A stretch of DNA of 38,987 bases from assembly GCA_028694075.1 (NCBI GenBank), contig JAQUUD010000002.1, positions 1 through 38,987 of the forward strand. Reading direction: 5' to 3'. The notes under the pieces are model-generated. The model was not told the DNA's origin. It ran no database searches and saw nothing but the letters and a program-made list of their open reading frames with translations. This DNA is from Clostridia bacterium. Lineage in GTDB: Bacteria; Bacillota; Clostridia; Christensenellales; UBA1242. The position numbers and the translations under genes were made by a program. The first letter of the stretch is position 1. The number at the start of each line of letters is the position of its first letter. Below, piece after piece: positions 17,147 through 26,800 of this stretch.

Positions 17147-17800
17147 ATGATAAAAAAATTTGACGAAACATTTATAAGAAAAAGAGTATATGATTATAAT
17201 AAATGCAAACATCTTATAATTTATATTTCGCTAGTGATTTTTTCGTTAACTTTTGATATAGTTACAAAAAATATTTTCACAAATCAATATTTTACTTTAA
17301 TAGAAGATATATTAAGTATTAGTTCTGCAAGGAATTATGGCGGAGTTATGGGCTCTTTGCATGGATATAATGCCTTTTTAACGAATGCTTCATTTCTTGT
17401 ACTTTGTTTTTTGATATATGTTTATTTTTGGCGTTATAATAAAACTTATTCGTTTACAATTGGTATGGGTATTGCTTTAGGGGCAGGCATGGGGAATCTT
17501 GCTGACAGGATATTTTTGGGATATGTTAGAGACTTTGTAAGAATTGACTGTTTGCCTTCTTTAGGTTCTCCAATTTTTAATATGGCAGATCTTTTGTTGA
17601 CCATTGGAGTCATTATTATGCTATATTATTTTATGTTTGTGGCTATCAGAATTCCATATCAAGAAGTTCGAAATGCTAAAATTGAAGATGAACAAAAAAA
17701 TCTTGGAAAATCAGAAAACAAAACTGAAAAATCAGAGAATAATATTGGGAAATCAGAAAATAAAACTGAAAAATCAGAAAATAAGACAAAAATTGAATGA
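17147..17800 (+). CDS. lspA: Lipoprotein signal peptidase (signal peptidase II)
   Basis: A 217-residue membrane aspartyl protease that removes signal peptides from diacylglyceryl-modified prolipoproteins. Four membrane spans are visible. The catalytic aspartates are Asp120 (GNLADR) and Asp148 (FNMADLLLTIG), and the family segments ARNYGGVMG (the N-x-G-x-x-x-G region) and GYVRDFVR are present. The enzyme core ends near residue 170. After it comes a cytoplasmic tail of four heptads based on KSENKTE, encoded by a 21-nt tandem repeat at about 17707-17790, which is unusual for the family. It lies between sepF and rluD, with 43 nt to rluD, so the three probably form an operon. Confidence 0.95.
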   Translation: MIKKFDETFIRKRVYDYNKCKHLIIYISLVIFSLTFDIVTKNIFTNQYFTLIEDILSISSARNYGGVMGSLHGYNAFLTNASFLVLCFLIYVYFWRYNKTYSFTIGMGIALGAGMGNLADRIFLGYVRDFVRIDCLPSLGSPIFNMADLLLTIGVIIMLYYFMFVAIRIPYQEVRNAKIEDEQKNLGKSENKTEKSENNIGKSENKTEKSENKTKIE

Positions 17801-17843
17801 GTGCCATAAATAAAATTTTAATTAAAATGAGTGTGGAATTAAT

Positions 17844-18794
17844 TTGAAAAATAAAAAACTTTTCTCAAGCGAACAGGATAAAGGTAAAAGACTAGATTTG
17901 TTTATGCTTGAAAAAAATCCTGAATTTTCTCGATCATACATTAAAAATTTAATTGTAAGCGGAAATATCTTGCATAATGGCGAAATCAAAAAAAGTGGCA
18001 CTGTTTTAAAGCAAAATGATATTATTGAAATTGTAGTGCCAGAAAATTCAAAGCCTAATTCCAAACTTGAAAATTTGCCTTTGGAAATAGTTTATCAAGA
18101 CAGTGATTTGGCAGTTATAAACAAGCAACAAGGCATTGTTGTTCACGCTGGAAACGGAAATCACAGCGGAACGCTGGTTAATGCCTTGCTTTATCATATC
18201 AAGGATTTAAGCGGAATAAACGGTGTTCTTCGTCCGGGAATTGTTCATCGGCTTGATAAGAACACTTCGGGGTTGATGCTGGTTGCAAAAAATGACAAGT
18301 CGCATAGAATTTTAGCCGAACAAATCAGTAATAAAACTTGCATTAGAAAATATCTTGCAATTTTGGAAGGCAACATAAAGCAAGATGTTGGAAGAATTGA
18401 AATAAATATAACTAGAAATTCTAAAAAAAGAACTTTAATGACAACAAGTGCGGATTTAAATGTTGGGCGAAAAGCAATAACAGAGTTTAAGGTGCTTGAA
18501 AGATTTGAGCATAATTGTTTGGTTGAATTTAATTTAAAAACGGGCAGAACTCATCAAATCCGAGTGCATTGCAAAGAGTTTTTACATCATTCAATTCTTG
18601 GAGATGTTGATTATGGCGGAAGTATTTGCAAATTGATTTCAAAAACATCGCCAAAATCATTGGGACAATATCTTCACGCTTATCATATAGAATTTATGCA
18701 CCCGATTACAAAAAAACAGTTAACTTTTGAAACCCCTGTTCCACCTTATTTCAAATATCTTCTCGACAAATTGAGGACTATGCAAAAAAATTAA
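17844..18794 (+). CDS. rluD: RluD-type 23S rRNA pseudouridine synthase (RluA family)
   Basis: A 316-residue enzyme that isomerises uridines in RNA. An N-terminal S4 RNA-binding domain covers about residues 15-70 (RLDLFMLEKNPEFSRSYIKN). The catalytic domain has the RluA-family motif HRLDKNTSGL with catalytic Asp138, and the later signatures KYLA and LKTGRTHQIRVH. The S4 domain favours RluD over RluA. Other family members (RluC or YlyB) cannot be fully excluded; the lspA-rluD order matches lspA-ylyB of Bacillus. TTG 17844 is the first usable start after the in-frame stop at 17823, and GTGGA lies just upstream. Confidence 0.92.
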   Translation: MKNKKLFSSEQDKGKRLDLFMLEKNPEFSRSYIKNLIVSGNILHNGEIKKSGTVLKQNDIIEIVVPENSKPNSKLENLPLEIVYQDSDLAVINKQQGIVVHAGNGNHSGTLVNALLYHIKDLSGINGVLRPGIVHRLDKNTSGLMLVAKNDKSHRILAEQISNKTCIRKYLAILEGNIKQDVGRIEINITRNSKKRTLMTTSADLNVGRKAITEFKVLERFEHNCLVEFNLKTGRTHQIRVHCKEFLHHSILGDVDYGGSICKLISKTSPKSLGQYLHAYHIEFMHPITKKQLTFETPVPPYFKYLLDKLRTMQKN

Positions 18795-18951
18795 GAATTA
18801 AAACTTATAATCAAAGTTTATTAATAAAATATATTTTTAAAGCAGGAGTTTTTCGAATAGAATATAAAAAACTTAAAAATCTAAATCTAGACACTCACTA
18901 AAGATATATACTTTGAAATCAAAATCCTAATTAAGTTTAATAAAAAAAGAC

Positions 18952-18980
18952 TAGACAAATTTATGTTTTGATTGTATAAT
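18952..18980 (+). promoter_or_regulatory. Promoter of the two small membrane-protein genes
   Basis: TAGACA (18952-18957), 17-bp spacer, TATAAT (18975-18980), about 33 bp before the ATG at 19014. Confidence 0.75.
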
Positions 18981-19013
18981 TAACAGATTCTAATTATTTA
19001 AAGGAGATTTATT

Positions 19014-19289
19014 ATGGCTGATACTCAAAAATTTAAAAAATTTGTTAATATGCTTGCATTCATAGGCATCGTTGCAATTGCAGTGGTTTTGCTTTTGCGT
19101 CTTGTGTTTGAACAAGTGTTCAGTGGTAGCCCGGAATTTGTAAATGCATTGGGATTAATTGCTGAATGCATTGCTTATGTAGTAACTGCAATTTATGCTT
19201 TTTATTTTATTAATGCAAAGCATAGTTTAATCTATACAATTATGTATGTCATATCATTGATATTAATAGTTGTACTTATGATTGTATAA
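19014..19289 (+). CDS. Small hypothetical membrane protein (91 aa)
   Basis: A 91-residue protein with a short basic N-terminus (ADTQKFKKF) and three hydrophobic spans (about residues 12-33, 43-67 and 70-91). I recognise no family. A strong AAAGGAG ribosome-binding site lies 7 nt before the ATG, and a near-consensus promoter precedes it. The next gene, also a small membrane protein, starts 25 nt after the stop, so the two form a transcription unit and may work together in the membrane. No function is proposed. Confidence 0.75.
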   Translation: MADTQKFKKFVNMLAFIGIVAIAVVLLLRLVFEQVFSGSPEFVNALGLIAECIAYVVTAIYAFYFINAKHSLIYTIMYVISLILIVVLMIV

Positions 19290-19314
19290 AAAAATTAACG
19301 GGCAGGATTAAAAT

Positions 19315-19704
19315 ATGATTAGTTTAGAAAGAAGTTTGAAATTTATAAGAATTGTTTTATATTTTATAACAGCAATGTTTTTATTATTGCAATTTGCTTG
19401 GCACCCGTTTGTATATTTTGCAATGGCAAGTTTATTGTTCATATTCGTTAATCTGGCAGTGCTGGAAATTTTCAAATATAATGAAATAAAAAAAGAAATA
19501 AAGAACGAATACGAAGTTTTTCTTGTGAAGTGTTATAATGAAGGCAAAGTAACCAAAAACCAATTGGATTCTCAGGATAAAATATTTTATCCTGAATATG
19601 TTAAAAGTTTTAGAACTGATAAGATGAAAAAAATTTTGTTTTTCATACTTTGGTTCGGTCTGGCAGTTTCATTGCTTATAATAATTCTTAATGAAATATT
19701 TTAA
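19315..19704 (+). CDS. Small hypothetical membrane protein (129 aa)
   Basis: A 129-residue protein with two adjacent hydrophobic spans (about residues 10-28 and 31-52), a charged cytoplasmic-looking central segment of about 50 residues (KYNEIKKEIKNEYE onward) and a final span (about 105-128). I recognise no family. It is the second gene of a two-gene unit and is followed by a hairpin terminator. An AACGGGCAGGATT stretch supplies a weak ribosome-binding site, so it may rely on coupling with the upstream gene. Confidence 0.7.
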   Translation: MISLERSLKFIRIVLYFITAMFLLLQFAWHPFVYFAMASLLFIFVNLAVLEIFKYNEIKKEIKNEYEVFLVKCYNEGKVTKNQLDSQDKIFYPEYVKSFRTDKMKKILFFILWFGLAVSLLIIILNEIF

Positions 19705-19760
19705 AAAAGCCAAAAGTTTTGTGCTTAAGTAATGCTTATACGAGATGATCAGTTATTAAA

Positions 19761-19800
19761 AATTGCCGAACAAAATTATTTGGTTTGGCAATTATTTAAT
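19761..19800 (+). terminator. Terminator before the tig-clpPX block
   Basis: AATTGCCGAAC (19761-19771) pairs with GTTTGGCAATT (19783-19793, one G-T pair) and is followed by ATTTAATTTT. Confidence 0.7.
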
Positions 19801-19861
19801 TTTAAGTGGCAAGAAATGTTTAATACTTGAATATATTATTTTATAATTTAAAATTTACTGG

Positions 19862-19886
19862 TTCTTTAGCATAGGGTGCTAAAGAA
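19862..19886 (+). promoter_or_regulatory. Perfect hairpin/operator just upstream of the tig ribosome-binding site
   Basis: TTCTTTAGCA and TGCTAAAGAA form a perfect 10-bp inverted repeat around TAGGG, ending 6 nt before GGGAGG. The half-sites recall CIRCE (TTAGCA/TGCTAA), but the 5-nt gap is far shorter than the 15 nt between those hexamers in CIRCE. It could be a repressor site or an RNA hairpin that tunes tig translation. Confidence 0.55.
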
Positions 19887-19902
19887 TAAATTGGGAGGAA
19901 AA

Positions 19903-21183
19903 ATGTATACAATAGAAAAAGGAAATAACAATTTATATAATATTGTTATTACAATTAATAAAAATGAATGGAACGATTATGTTGATATGGCTTATGAAAG
20001 AACAAAAGGTAAGTTCAATGTAAGCGGTTTCAGAAAAGGTAAAGTCCCGAGAAAAGTGATTGAACAGAATTATGGGACAAGCATTTTTTATGATGACGCA
20101 CTTGATGTTGCGTTCGGCGAACAATATGAAAAATTACTTGCAAAAGAAACTCAAATTGAGCCGGTTAGTTCGCCCGAAATCAAACTTGGCAAATTCGATG
20201 AAAGCGGGGTTGTTATTAATGTTAAAGTGCAAGGCACTCCTGAAATAAATTTAGGGACTTATAAGGGGCTTGAAATTGAAAGTGCCAAAGGCGAAGTCAC
20301 CGAAGAAAAGATTGATGCAGAAATTAATCAGCAAAGAGAAAAAATTTCAAGATTTGAAATTGTTCAAAGAAAAGCGAAAATGGGCGATTTTGTTACCATT
20401 GATTTCATTGGAAGCACGGATGGAGTTGAATTTGAAGGCGGACAGGCTGAAAATTATCGTTTGGAACTTGGCTCAAAAAGTTTTATAGATAATTTTGAAA
20501 ACCAGATTGTTGGAATGGAAGCAGAAGAAACTAAAATCGTTAAAGTTGCTTTTCCAGAAAATTATTTCTCAGCCGAGTTGAAAGGCAAAAATGCTGAATT
20601 TAAAGTTACGCTGAAAAAGGTTGAAGAAAAGCAGTTGCCTGAGTTGAATGATGAATTCGCTTCAAATGTAAGTGAATTTGACAAACTTGCTGATTATAAA
20701 AATGATATCAAAAAGCATTTGGAAGAAAGTTTAGAAGTTCAATTAAATAGAGAAACAGATAATAGGATAATCGATGCAGTTGTGGCTGAAACAGAAATAC
20801 AAGTGCCTGAAAGTATGGTTTCTTTGCAGATTGAAGATTTTGTTAAAGATTTTGAAACAAGGCTTTCTTATCAAAGTCTTACTTTGCAGGATTATTTAAA
20901 TCAAACAGGGCTTACTATTGAAAAATTAAGAGAAGAGCAAAGAGAGCACGCAATCAAGTCTGTTAAGACAAGATTACTTCTTGAAAAAATTATAAAAACT
21001 GAAAATTTAGAGGTGAAAGAAACTGAATTAGATGAGAAAATCAGTGAAATCGCTTCAAAATATAAAAAATCGCCGGAAGATTACAAAAAAAGCCTTAATG
21101 AAAGAGAGTTAATATACTTTGAAAATGGCATACTTATGGATAAACTTATTAAATTTTTAAGAAAAGAAAATAATATTATTTAA
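19903..21183 (+). CDS. tig: Trigger factor
   Basis: A 426-residue ribosome-associated chaperone and peptidyl-prolyl isomerase that meets nascent chains at the exit tunnel. The ribosome-binding domain has the signature GFRKGKVP at residues 42-49. The FKBP-like PPIase domain begins near residue 150 (GDFVTIDFIGSTDG) and contains the conserved FIDNFENQIVGM. The C-terminal helical arms follow, ending about where the family ends. The start is set at 19903 behind GGGAGG; an in-frame ATG 9 codons upstream would place the hairpin and ribosome-binding site inside or beside the coding region. It is followed by clpP and clpX, the usual Firmicutes and proteobacterial order linking folding and proteolysis. 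Confidence 0.96.
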   Translation: MYTIEKGNNNLYNIVITINKNEWNDYVDMAYERTKGKFNVSGFRKGKVPRKVIEQNYGTSIFYDDALDVAFGEQYEKLLAKETQIEPVSSPEIKLGKFDESGVVINVKVQGTPEINLGTYKGLEIESAKGEVTEEKIDAEINQQREKISRFEIVQRKAKMGDFVTIDFIGSTDGVEFEGGQAENYRLELGSKSFIDNFENQIVGMEAEETKIVKVAFPENYFSAELKGKNAEFKVTLKKVEEKQLPELNDEFASNVSEFDKLADYKNDIKKHLEESLEVQLNRETDNRIIDAVVAETEIQVPESMVSLQIEDFVKDFETRLSYQSLTLQDYLNQTGLTIEKLREEQREHAIKSVKTRLLLEKIIKTENLEVKETELDEKISEIASKYKKSPEDYKKSLNERELIYFENGILMDKLIKFLRKENNII

Positions 21184-21375
21184 ATTATTGCAGTTGATTA
21201 AATTTATTATTTTAATTTCTAAAAATACATAAGTGATTTTAATATGTATAAAAAATTATAAGAAATTTTTAAAATGTTTAATTTTTTATAAAGATTAAAT
21301 TAGTGATTAATTTGAATTTTAAAAATAATTTAAATAGAGAAAGCATAATAAAAATATAATTATTTGGAGGTTTAA

Positions 21376-21987
21376 ATGCTTGTACCTTATGTTATTGACC
21401 AAACATCAACAGGAGAAAGGTCTTACGATATTTATTCCAGACTTTTGGAAGATAGAATTATCTTCTTAACCGGAGAAATTAATGATAGTGTTGCCAACAC
21501 AATAATTGCCCAACTTATTTATTTGGAAGGAAAAAATCCGGACAAGGATATTTATTTTTATATCAACAGCCCGGGAGGGGTTGTGTCAGACGGTCTTGCA
21601 ATTTATGACACAATGAACTATATTAAATGTGATGTTTCAACAATTTGTATTGGACTTGCTGCGTCTGCCGCGGCGCTTCTTTTGACAAGCGGAACAAAGG
21701 GCAAAAGATATGCTCTTCCGAACAGCCAAATTATGATACACCAACCGCACGCACAAGGAATTGGCGGGCAGGCAAGCGATATTGTTATTCGTGCAAAAGA
21801 AATTGAAAAAAACAAAGAAAAATTGAATCAAATTTTAAGCGAAAGAAGCGGTCAACCACTTAAAAAAGTTAAAGTTGACACGGATAGAGATTATTTTATG
21901 AGTGCAAATGAAGCGAAAGAATATGGACTCATAGATAAAATTTTTATTACAAGGGATAAAGAAATTAACGCTAAGAAAAAAGAATAA
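21376..21987 (+). CDS. clpP: ATP-dependent Clp protease proteolytic subunit
   Basis: A 203-residue serine protease subunit that forms the tetradecameric degradation chamber. The catalytic triad is visible: Ser97 in GLAASAAALLL, His122 in QIMIHQPHAQG and Asp172 in DTDRDYFMS. The oxyanion-loop NSPGG and the C-terminal EAKEYGLID are typical. There is no propeptide of note. A TTGGAGG ribosome-binding site precedes the ATG. It is unlinked by overlap to tig (192-bp gap), and clpX, its AAA+ partner, follows 134 bp downstream. No CtsR-type tandem GGTCAAA site was seen upstream. Confidence 0.97.
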   Translation: MLVPYVIDQTSTGERSYDIYSRLLEDRIIFLTGEINDSVANTIIAQLIYLEGKNPDKDIYFYINSPGGVVSDGLAIYDTMNYIKCDVSTICIGLAASAAALLLTSGTKGKRYALPNSQIMIHQPHAQGIGGQASDIVIRAKEIEKNKEKLNQILSERSGQPLKKVKVDTDRDYFMSANEAKEYGLIDKIFITRDKEINAKKKE

Positions 21988-22121
21988 ATAATTTTTTCTT
22001 GCAAAAGATATGTGTGATTAGATTAATTAAAAATAAATAATCCAAATATATTTAAATAATTAAAATACGAAAATAAAACAAATTAAATGATTTTCATATT
22101 ATATAATTAAAAAGGAAATTA

Positions 22122-23411
22122 ATGTTGAAAAGCGAGAACAATAACAATTTATCCTGCTCATTTTGTGGAAAACCGCAAGGTTTATCAAAAAGGCTTATTG
22201 CAAGCCCTGACGGCAGTTGCTATATTTGCGATGAGTGCGTGGAAATCTGCAAGGAAATAATAAAGGAAGATAAGATAACAGTGCTTGAGTCGATTTTAGA
22301 TTTGCCAACTCCAAGGCAAATTATGAACGAACTCAATGAGTATATTATTGGACAAGATGAGGCAAAACGTGTGCTTTCCGTTGCTGTTTATAATCATTAT
22401 AAAAGAATTAATTATAATCTTACAGCAAAAAAGGATAAAAACTCGATTGACGGAGAATTGGAACTTGAAAAAAGCAATATTTTAATGGTTGGTCCAACGG
22501 GCTCTGGAAAAACTTTGCTTGCAAAAACTCTAGCGAAAATTTTAAAAGTACCTTTTGCAACCGCTGATGCCACAACTTTAACAGAAGCGGGATATGTGGG
22601 CGATGATGTTGAAAATATTTTATTAAAACTAATTCAAAATGCTGAGTTTGACATTGCAAAAGCACAACGCGGAATTATCTATATTGATGAAATAGATAAA
22701 ATTGCACGAAAAACGCAAAATGTTTCAATTGCAAGAGATGTTTCCGGCGAAGGAGTTCAGCAGGCACTTTTGAAAATTATTGAAAGCACAATGGCAAGCG
22801 TTCCGCCACAAGGCGGAAGAAAACATCCGCATCAGGAAATGATTCAAATTGACACAACAAACATTTTATTTATTTGCGGTGGTGCATTTGTTGGGCTGGA
22901 TAAAATTGTTGAAAAAAGAATAAATGAAAGCAGTATTGGATTTAATGCGAAATTGAAATCAAACGACCAAGATGTAAATGAAACTGATTTAATAAAACAG
23001 TTACAGCCACAAGATTTAATTAAATTTGGTTTAATACCGGAGTTTGTGGGCAGACTTCCCGTTGTTGTCGGGCTTAATCCGCTCACCGAAAGTGCACTTA
23101 TTAAAATTTTAACAGAACCTAAAAACGCAATTATAAAGCAGTATAAAAAGATGTTCAAGATTGACAAAGTGGAACTTGTTTTTGAATCAGAAGCAATAAA
23201 CGCGGTTGCAAAAAATGCTTTAGAATTAAAAACGGGCGCTCGTGGACTTCGCACAATTCTTGAAGAATCAATGCTGGACTTAATGTTCAACACGCCAAGC
23301 GATTCAGACATTGAAAAAATTATAATAAGTAAGTCATATATAACAGAAAAATCTCAGCCAATTATAGAGCGTAAAGAAAAAATTGATGAGGCAAAAGAAA
23401 ATATTCTTTGA
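22122..23411 (+). CDS. clpX: ATP-dependent Clp protease ATP-binding subunit ClpX
   Basis: A 429-residue hexameric AAA+ unfoldase that feeds substrates to ClpP. The N-terminal zinc-binding domain has the four ligands Cys12, Cys15, Cys36 and Cys39 (CSFC, YICDEC). The AAA+ module has Walker A GPTGSGKT, Walker B IIYIDEIDKIARK, the pore-loop region GYVGDDVEN, the RKH-type loop GGRKHPHQEM and the arginine-finger segment PEFVGRLPV. The C-terminal small domain contains TGARGLRTILE. The ClpP-docking loop IGF is present as IGFNAK. The gene ends in TGA, and a terminator follows within 130 bp. Confidence 0.98.
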   Translation: MLKSENNNNLSCSFCGKPQGLSKRLIASPDGSCYICDECVEICKEIIKEDKITVLESILDLPTPRQIMNELNEYIIGQDEAKRVLSVAVYNHYKRINYNLTAKKDKNSIDGELELEKSNILMVGPTGSGKTLLAKTLAKILKVPFATADATTLTEAGYVGDDVENILLKLIQNAEFDIAKAQRGIIYIDEIDKIARKTQNVSIARDVSGEGVQQALLKIIESTMASVPPQGGRKHPHQEMIQIDTTNILFICGGAFVGLDKIVEKRINESSIGFNAKLKSNDQDVNETDLIKQLQPQDLIKFGLIPEFVGRLPVVVGLNPLTESALIKILTEPKNAIIKQYKKMFKIDKVELVFESEAINAVAKNALELKTGARGLRTILEESMLDLMFNTPSDSDIEKIIISKSYITEKSQPIIERKEKIDEAKENIL

Positions 23412-23504
23412 AATTAAATTATTAAAGAAAAAACAATTTTATTAGATTGAAAAGTAACTTATTAAAAAAAATCATAATAATTAAATAAATAATAAATGAA
23501 AAAT

Positions 23505-23538
23505 AAAAATAACGAATTATTCGTTATTTTTTTATTTA
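23505..23538 (+). terminator. clpX terminator
   Basis: AAAAATAACGAA (23505-23516) pairs perfectly with TTCGTTATTTTT (23520-23531) around a 3-nt loop and continues into Ts. Confidence 0.85.
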
Positions 23539-23793
23539 TTTTATAATAAAATTATAATTTATTTCATTTTTTTTCAATTATTTAATATTTTTTATTAATT
23601 ATTTTAAGTTTTATATTATTTTAATTTACTTTCATATTAAGTTTGTAAAATTTATATTAATATAGAGTAAAAAAACTTTATATAAGATACTTAAAATAAT
23701 AGTAAAAATTTATTTGAAATGATAATAATGTTATTAAAAAATATTTAATTTTCTTGATTATATAAAAAAAATTTTGACCAAAAGGATTTTTAT

Positions 23794-23822
23794 TTGACTT
23801 AATTTGTAAAAAAATATATAAT
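23794..23822 (+). promoter_or_regulatory. Promoter of the giant surface protein gene
   Basis: TTGACT (23794-23799), exactly 17 bp, then a perfect TATAAT (23817-23822). The transcript would start about 35 nt before ATG 23864. A near-consensus promoter suggests the gene is meant to be expressed. Confidence 0.8.
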
Positions 23823-23863
23823 TAATTAACTTATTTTGCAAATAATATAAGCAGGAGAAATTT

Positions 23864-26800
23864 ATGAGGTTTGTTAAGATTTTTTTGACTAGTTTTTTCT
23901 CACTTATTGGTGTGATTGGTATTATCATGGGCACTATGTGGTTATTTGGAACTTTTAACAAGCCCACTGTCAAACCAGAAGAAATCCATTTTGAATTAAA
24001 TGAATATTATGTGGATAATAATTTTATGATGGTAATTACATCTTCAACCGAAGATGTTGATGTAAATAGCATTACACTGTCGCTTAGTAATCAAGATGGC
24101 GAAGCAAATGATGAGGGATATATAACCGATGGAGTAATAATTATTCCAGAAAATGTAACGCTTGACACTCCATTTGCAGTTGAACTTGTTAAAAAGTATA
24201 ATGGTGAACTTTTAAAAGATTGGATAACGGGCGGAGTTTCAGAAATAACAGCAGAATCTGAGTCAATACTTACAATTGATACTTCCTGTAATGTTTTTGT
24301 TGACGTGCCGGTTGAAAGTGTTGGAATAAAAACTTATAAAAGCGATACCGCACAAGATGAAACGGATTCTTTTGCTTTAGGTGATAGTTTTTATGCTGAG
24401 GCAGTATTTCTTCCGGAATCAAGCAAATTTAAATTCAGCACAGATGAAACAAAAAAGATAATTTTTGACATAACGACAAATTTAGGCGCTTATATTGCAC
24501 AAAATGAAACAATGACGAATGAAAAGATAAGTGCAGGAACACCTTATATTCAAGGTTTTGATGTTTTAAAAACTTCTGACAACATTGTAATAAATGCATA
24601 TTGTTTTTATTCTGCAAAAATTGAAAATTATTATGTTGAGATGGGGAGTTCTGAAGATGATTTAATAAGGTATATGAATCAAACCTCAGCAGGAAGATCG
24701 TTTGCAGATAATTTGGTCTTCACAAAACGAACCGTAAATGGTTTTCAAATTTCTCAGTCAGATATAAAGAATTCTCTTAAATTTAATGACATTTCTTATA
24801 TTTATGCAAATAATCCTGCAGGCACATTGCCGAATTTGGGCATTAATATTTCTTCAAGTGACAACTCTTCAATTCAAAGTAAAATAAGTGATGTTGGAAT
24901 AAGGGCATTGATTAAAGATAATGGTATTTATCGTGAAGCCACAGAAAATGAAATTTTATTTACTGAGAGCAACAGAGTTGATTATGCTGAGAACTCAGCC
25001 GGCGAAGGTTTATATTTCAAAAACACAGAGCAACAATATGTTCTTCTAACCACAGAAATTGCTGTGCGATATAGTTTCAACGGAACAATATATGCTCAAA
25101 GCAACAAAGGTGCATATTATAAAGTTGGTGACAATTATGTTCTGATTACGGAAACTTATGGCACAACATATGATAAATATTATTTGCCAACACTTGTGCC
25201 AGTAAACGTAGATAATAGTTATTGGACTGTTATTGCTGTAAGTGAAAGCATAGAATATGTATTTGAAGTTAAGTTGTTCGAAAAAAATGATGTTATTCAG
25301 GAACTTGTAGAAACAACTTTACGCACTGTTGAAGAAGCATGGGTGGCTGATAGTGTTGTGCAAACCAATTTATCATGGATAAATGGCGAAGATGTTCAGT
25401 TGATTTTTGTTGATTCAGCAAACAATGGTGATAAGGATTATCAAGAATATAATTTGTCAGACAATATAGAAATTAAAAATTCTGATTCTACATATACGGC
25501 AGTTAGGTATTTGGCTTTTACAACCGACGACACTGGAGTTGACAGCATTATTCAAAATGTTCAACCAGCATCTAATTATGATTTAACAGGTTATAACATA
25601 CCTTATGCTTTGTATGAAATTAATGGGGATATTTTAAAATCATTTGGCGCGGGGACAGTTTGTGTTATTGCAGTTATTATTAAAACTGATTATTTGGGCA
25701 GACCAATGCTTGATGAAAATGACAAATATATTATTTTTGCAATTACAAAACCAAGTTCTGCAATTAAATCATATCAAGAATTGGTTGTAAATATTAATAA
25801 AACAATTCAAAACTTGAACGCGGAAATAACAATTAATGATGAGGCATATTTAAAAAACCAACCTGAAGAGGGCTTAACTGATATTAATAAGCTTGCATTT
25901 GTTCAGAATGAAAATGGTATCGTTTTCACAGTTGATATTACAATTACCGCAGATGAACATACGAACATACAAGATGAAATAAACTTGTTCGTAAATGCTT
26001 GGAATCAGGAAAGGATTTATTTGCAAGCTTATACTTTAAGTGGCATTTTGGTAAGTAATATATTATATTTTGAGCAAAATATTGATCAAAGTATGATAAT
26101 ATCATCATCAGACGGTGTGCTTGTGGGCTCAGCGTGGACTTTGCCGATTAATGTATACACGCTTGAATGTGACACTGACACTGAATTATATATCAAATTG
26201 ATATATGAAAAAACAAATGAAAAAATTTCAAGCACTTTCTTAACTGAAGTGAATTTGCCGTCTGAATTAAGCGATATTAATATTGTGGGCAATTCAACTT
26301 ATATCAAAGTTGAAGTGTATGACGGAAAGGCTTACGAAGCCGGATTTGCGGTTATAACCAGTAGTGATAATGCCATAGAAAAAAGTGTTGATATTATTCA
26401 AGGCGATTTGATTGAAGCAAACAAATATTATGCTTCTGAAATAAATTCAGCATATATGCTTGGTGGGGAAGATATAACTAATACAATTTTAGATGAAAAT
26501 GGTGCTTTTATTATAAAATTTTATGATAAATACGGGAATGAAATTCAAATTCCGGCAACCGATTATTCTGTGGCATCAAGCGGAACGAACAAGATTTTAA
26601 CTGTAACAAACTACTCGTCATCATTGCTTCCTGCTCAATTACCTTTAACGTCAACTCTTTATATTAATGAAACCGATACGGGTGAAATTCGTAATGTTGA
26701 ATTTAATGATGGAAATGTGCGAGAAGGTGCATTTGAATCAAAATATGTGGATATAACTTCAGAATATTTAGTTAATAACAATTATATTGCAAAAATAACC

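Larger units (their letters stand above)
23412..23863. other. Intergenic region clpX-giant gene
   Basis: Very AT-rich. It holds the clpX terminator (23505-23538) and the giant-gene promoter (23794-23822), and otherwise nothing recognisable. Confidence 0.65.

Noticed and set aside
19862..19886. True CIRCE element upstream of tig
   Set aside because: The spacing between TTAGCA and TGCTAA is 5 nt and the inner CTC/GAG bases are missing.
22844..23311. 155-codon antisense frame within clpX
   Set aside because: It is a shadow of the clpX codons: the product is Ser/Phe-rich low-information sequence with no ribosome-binding site or promoter.
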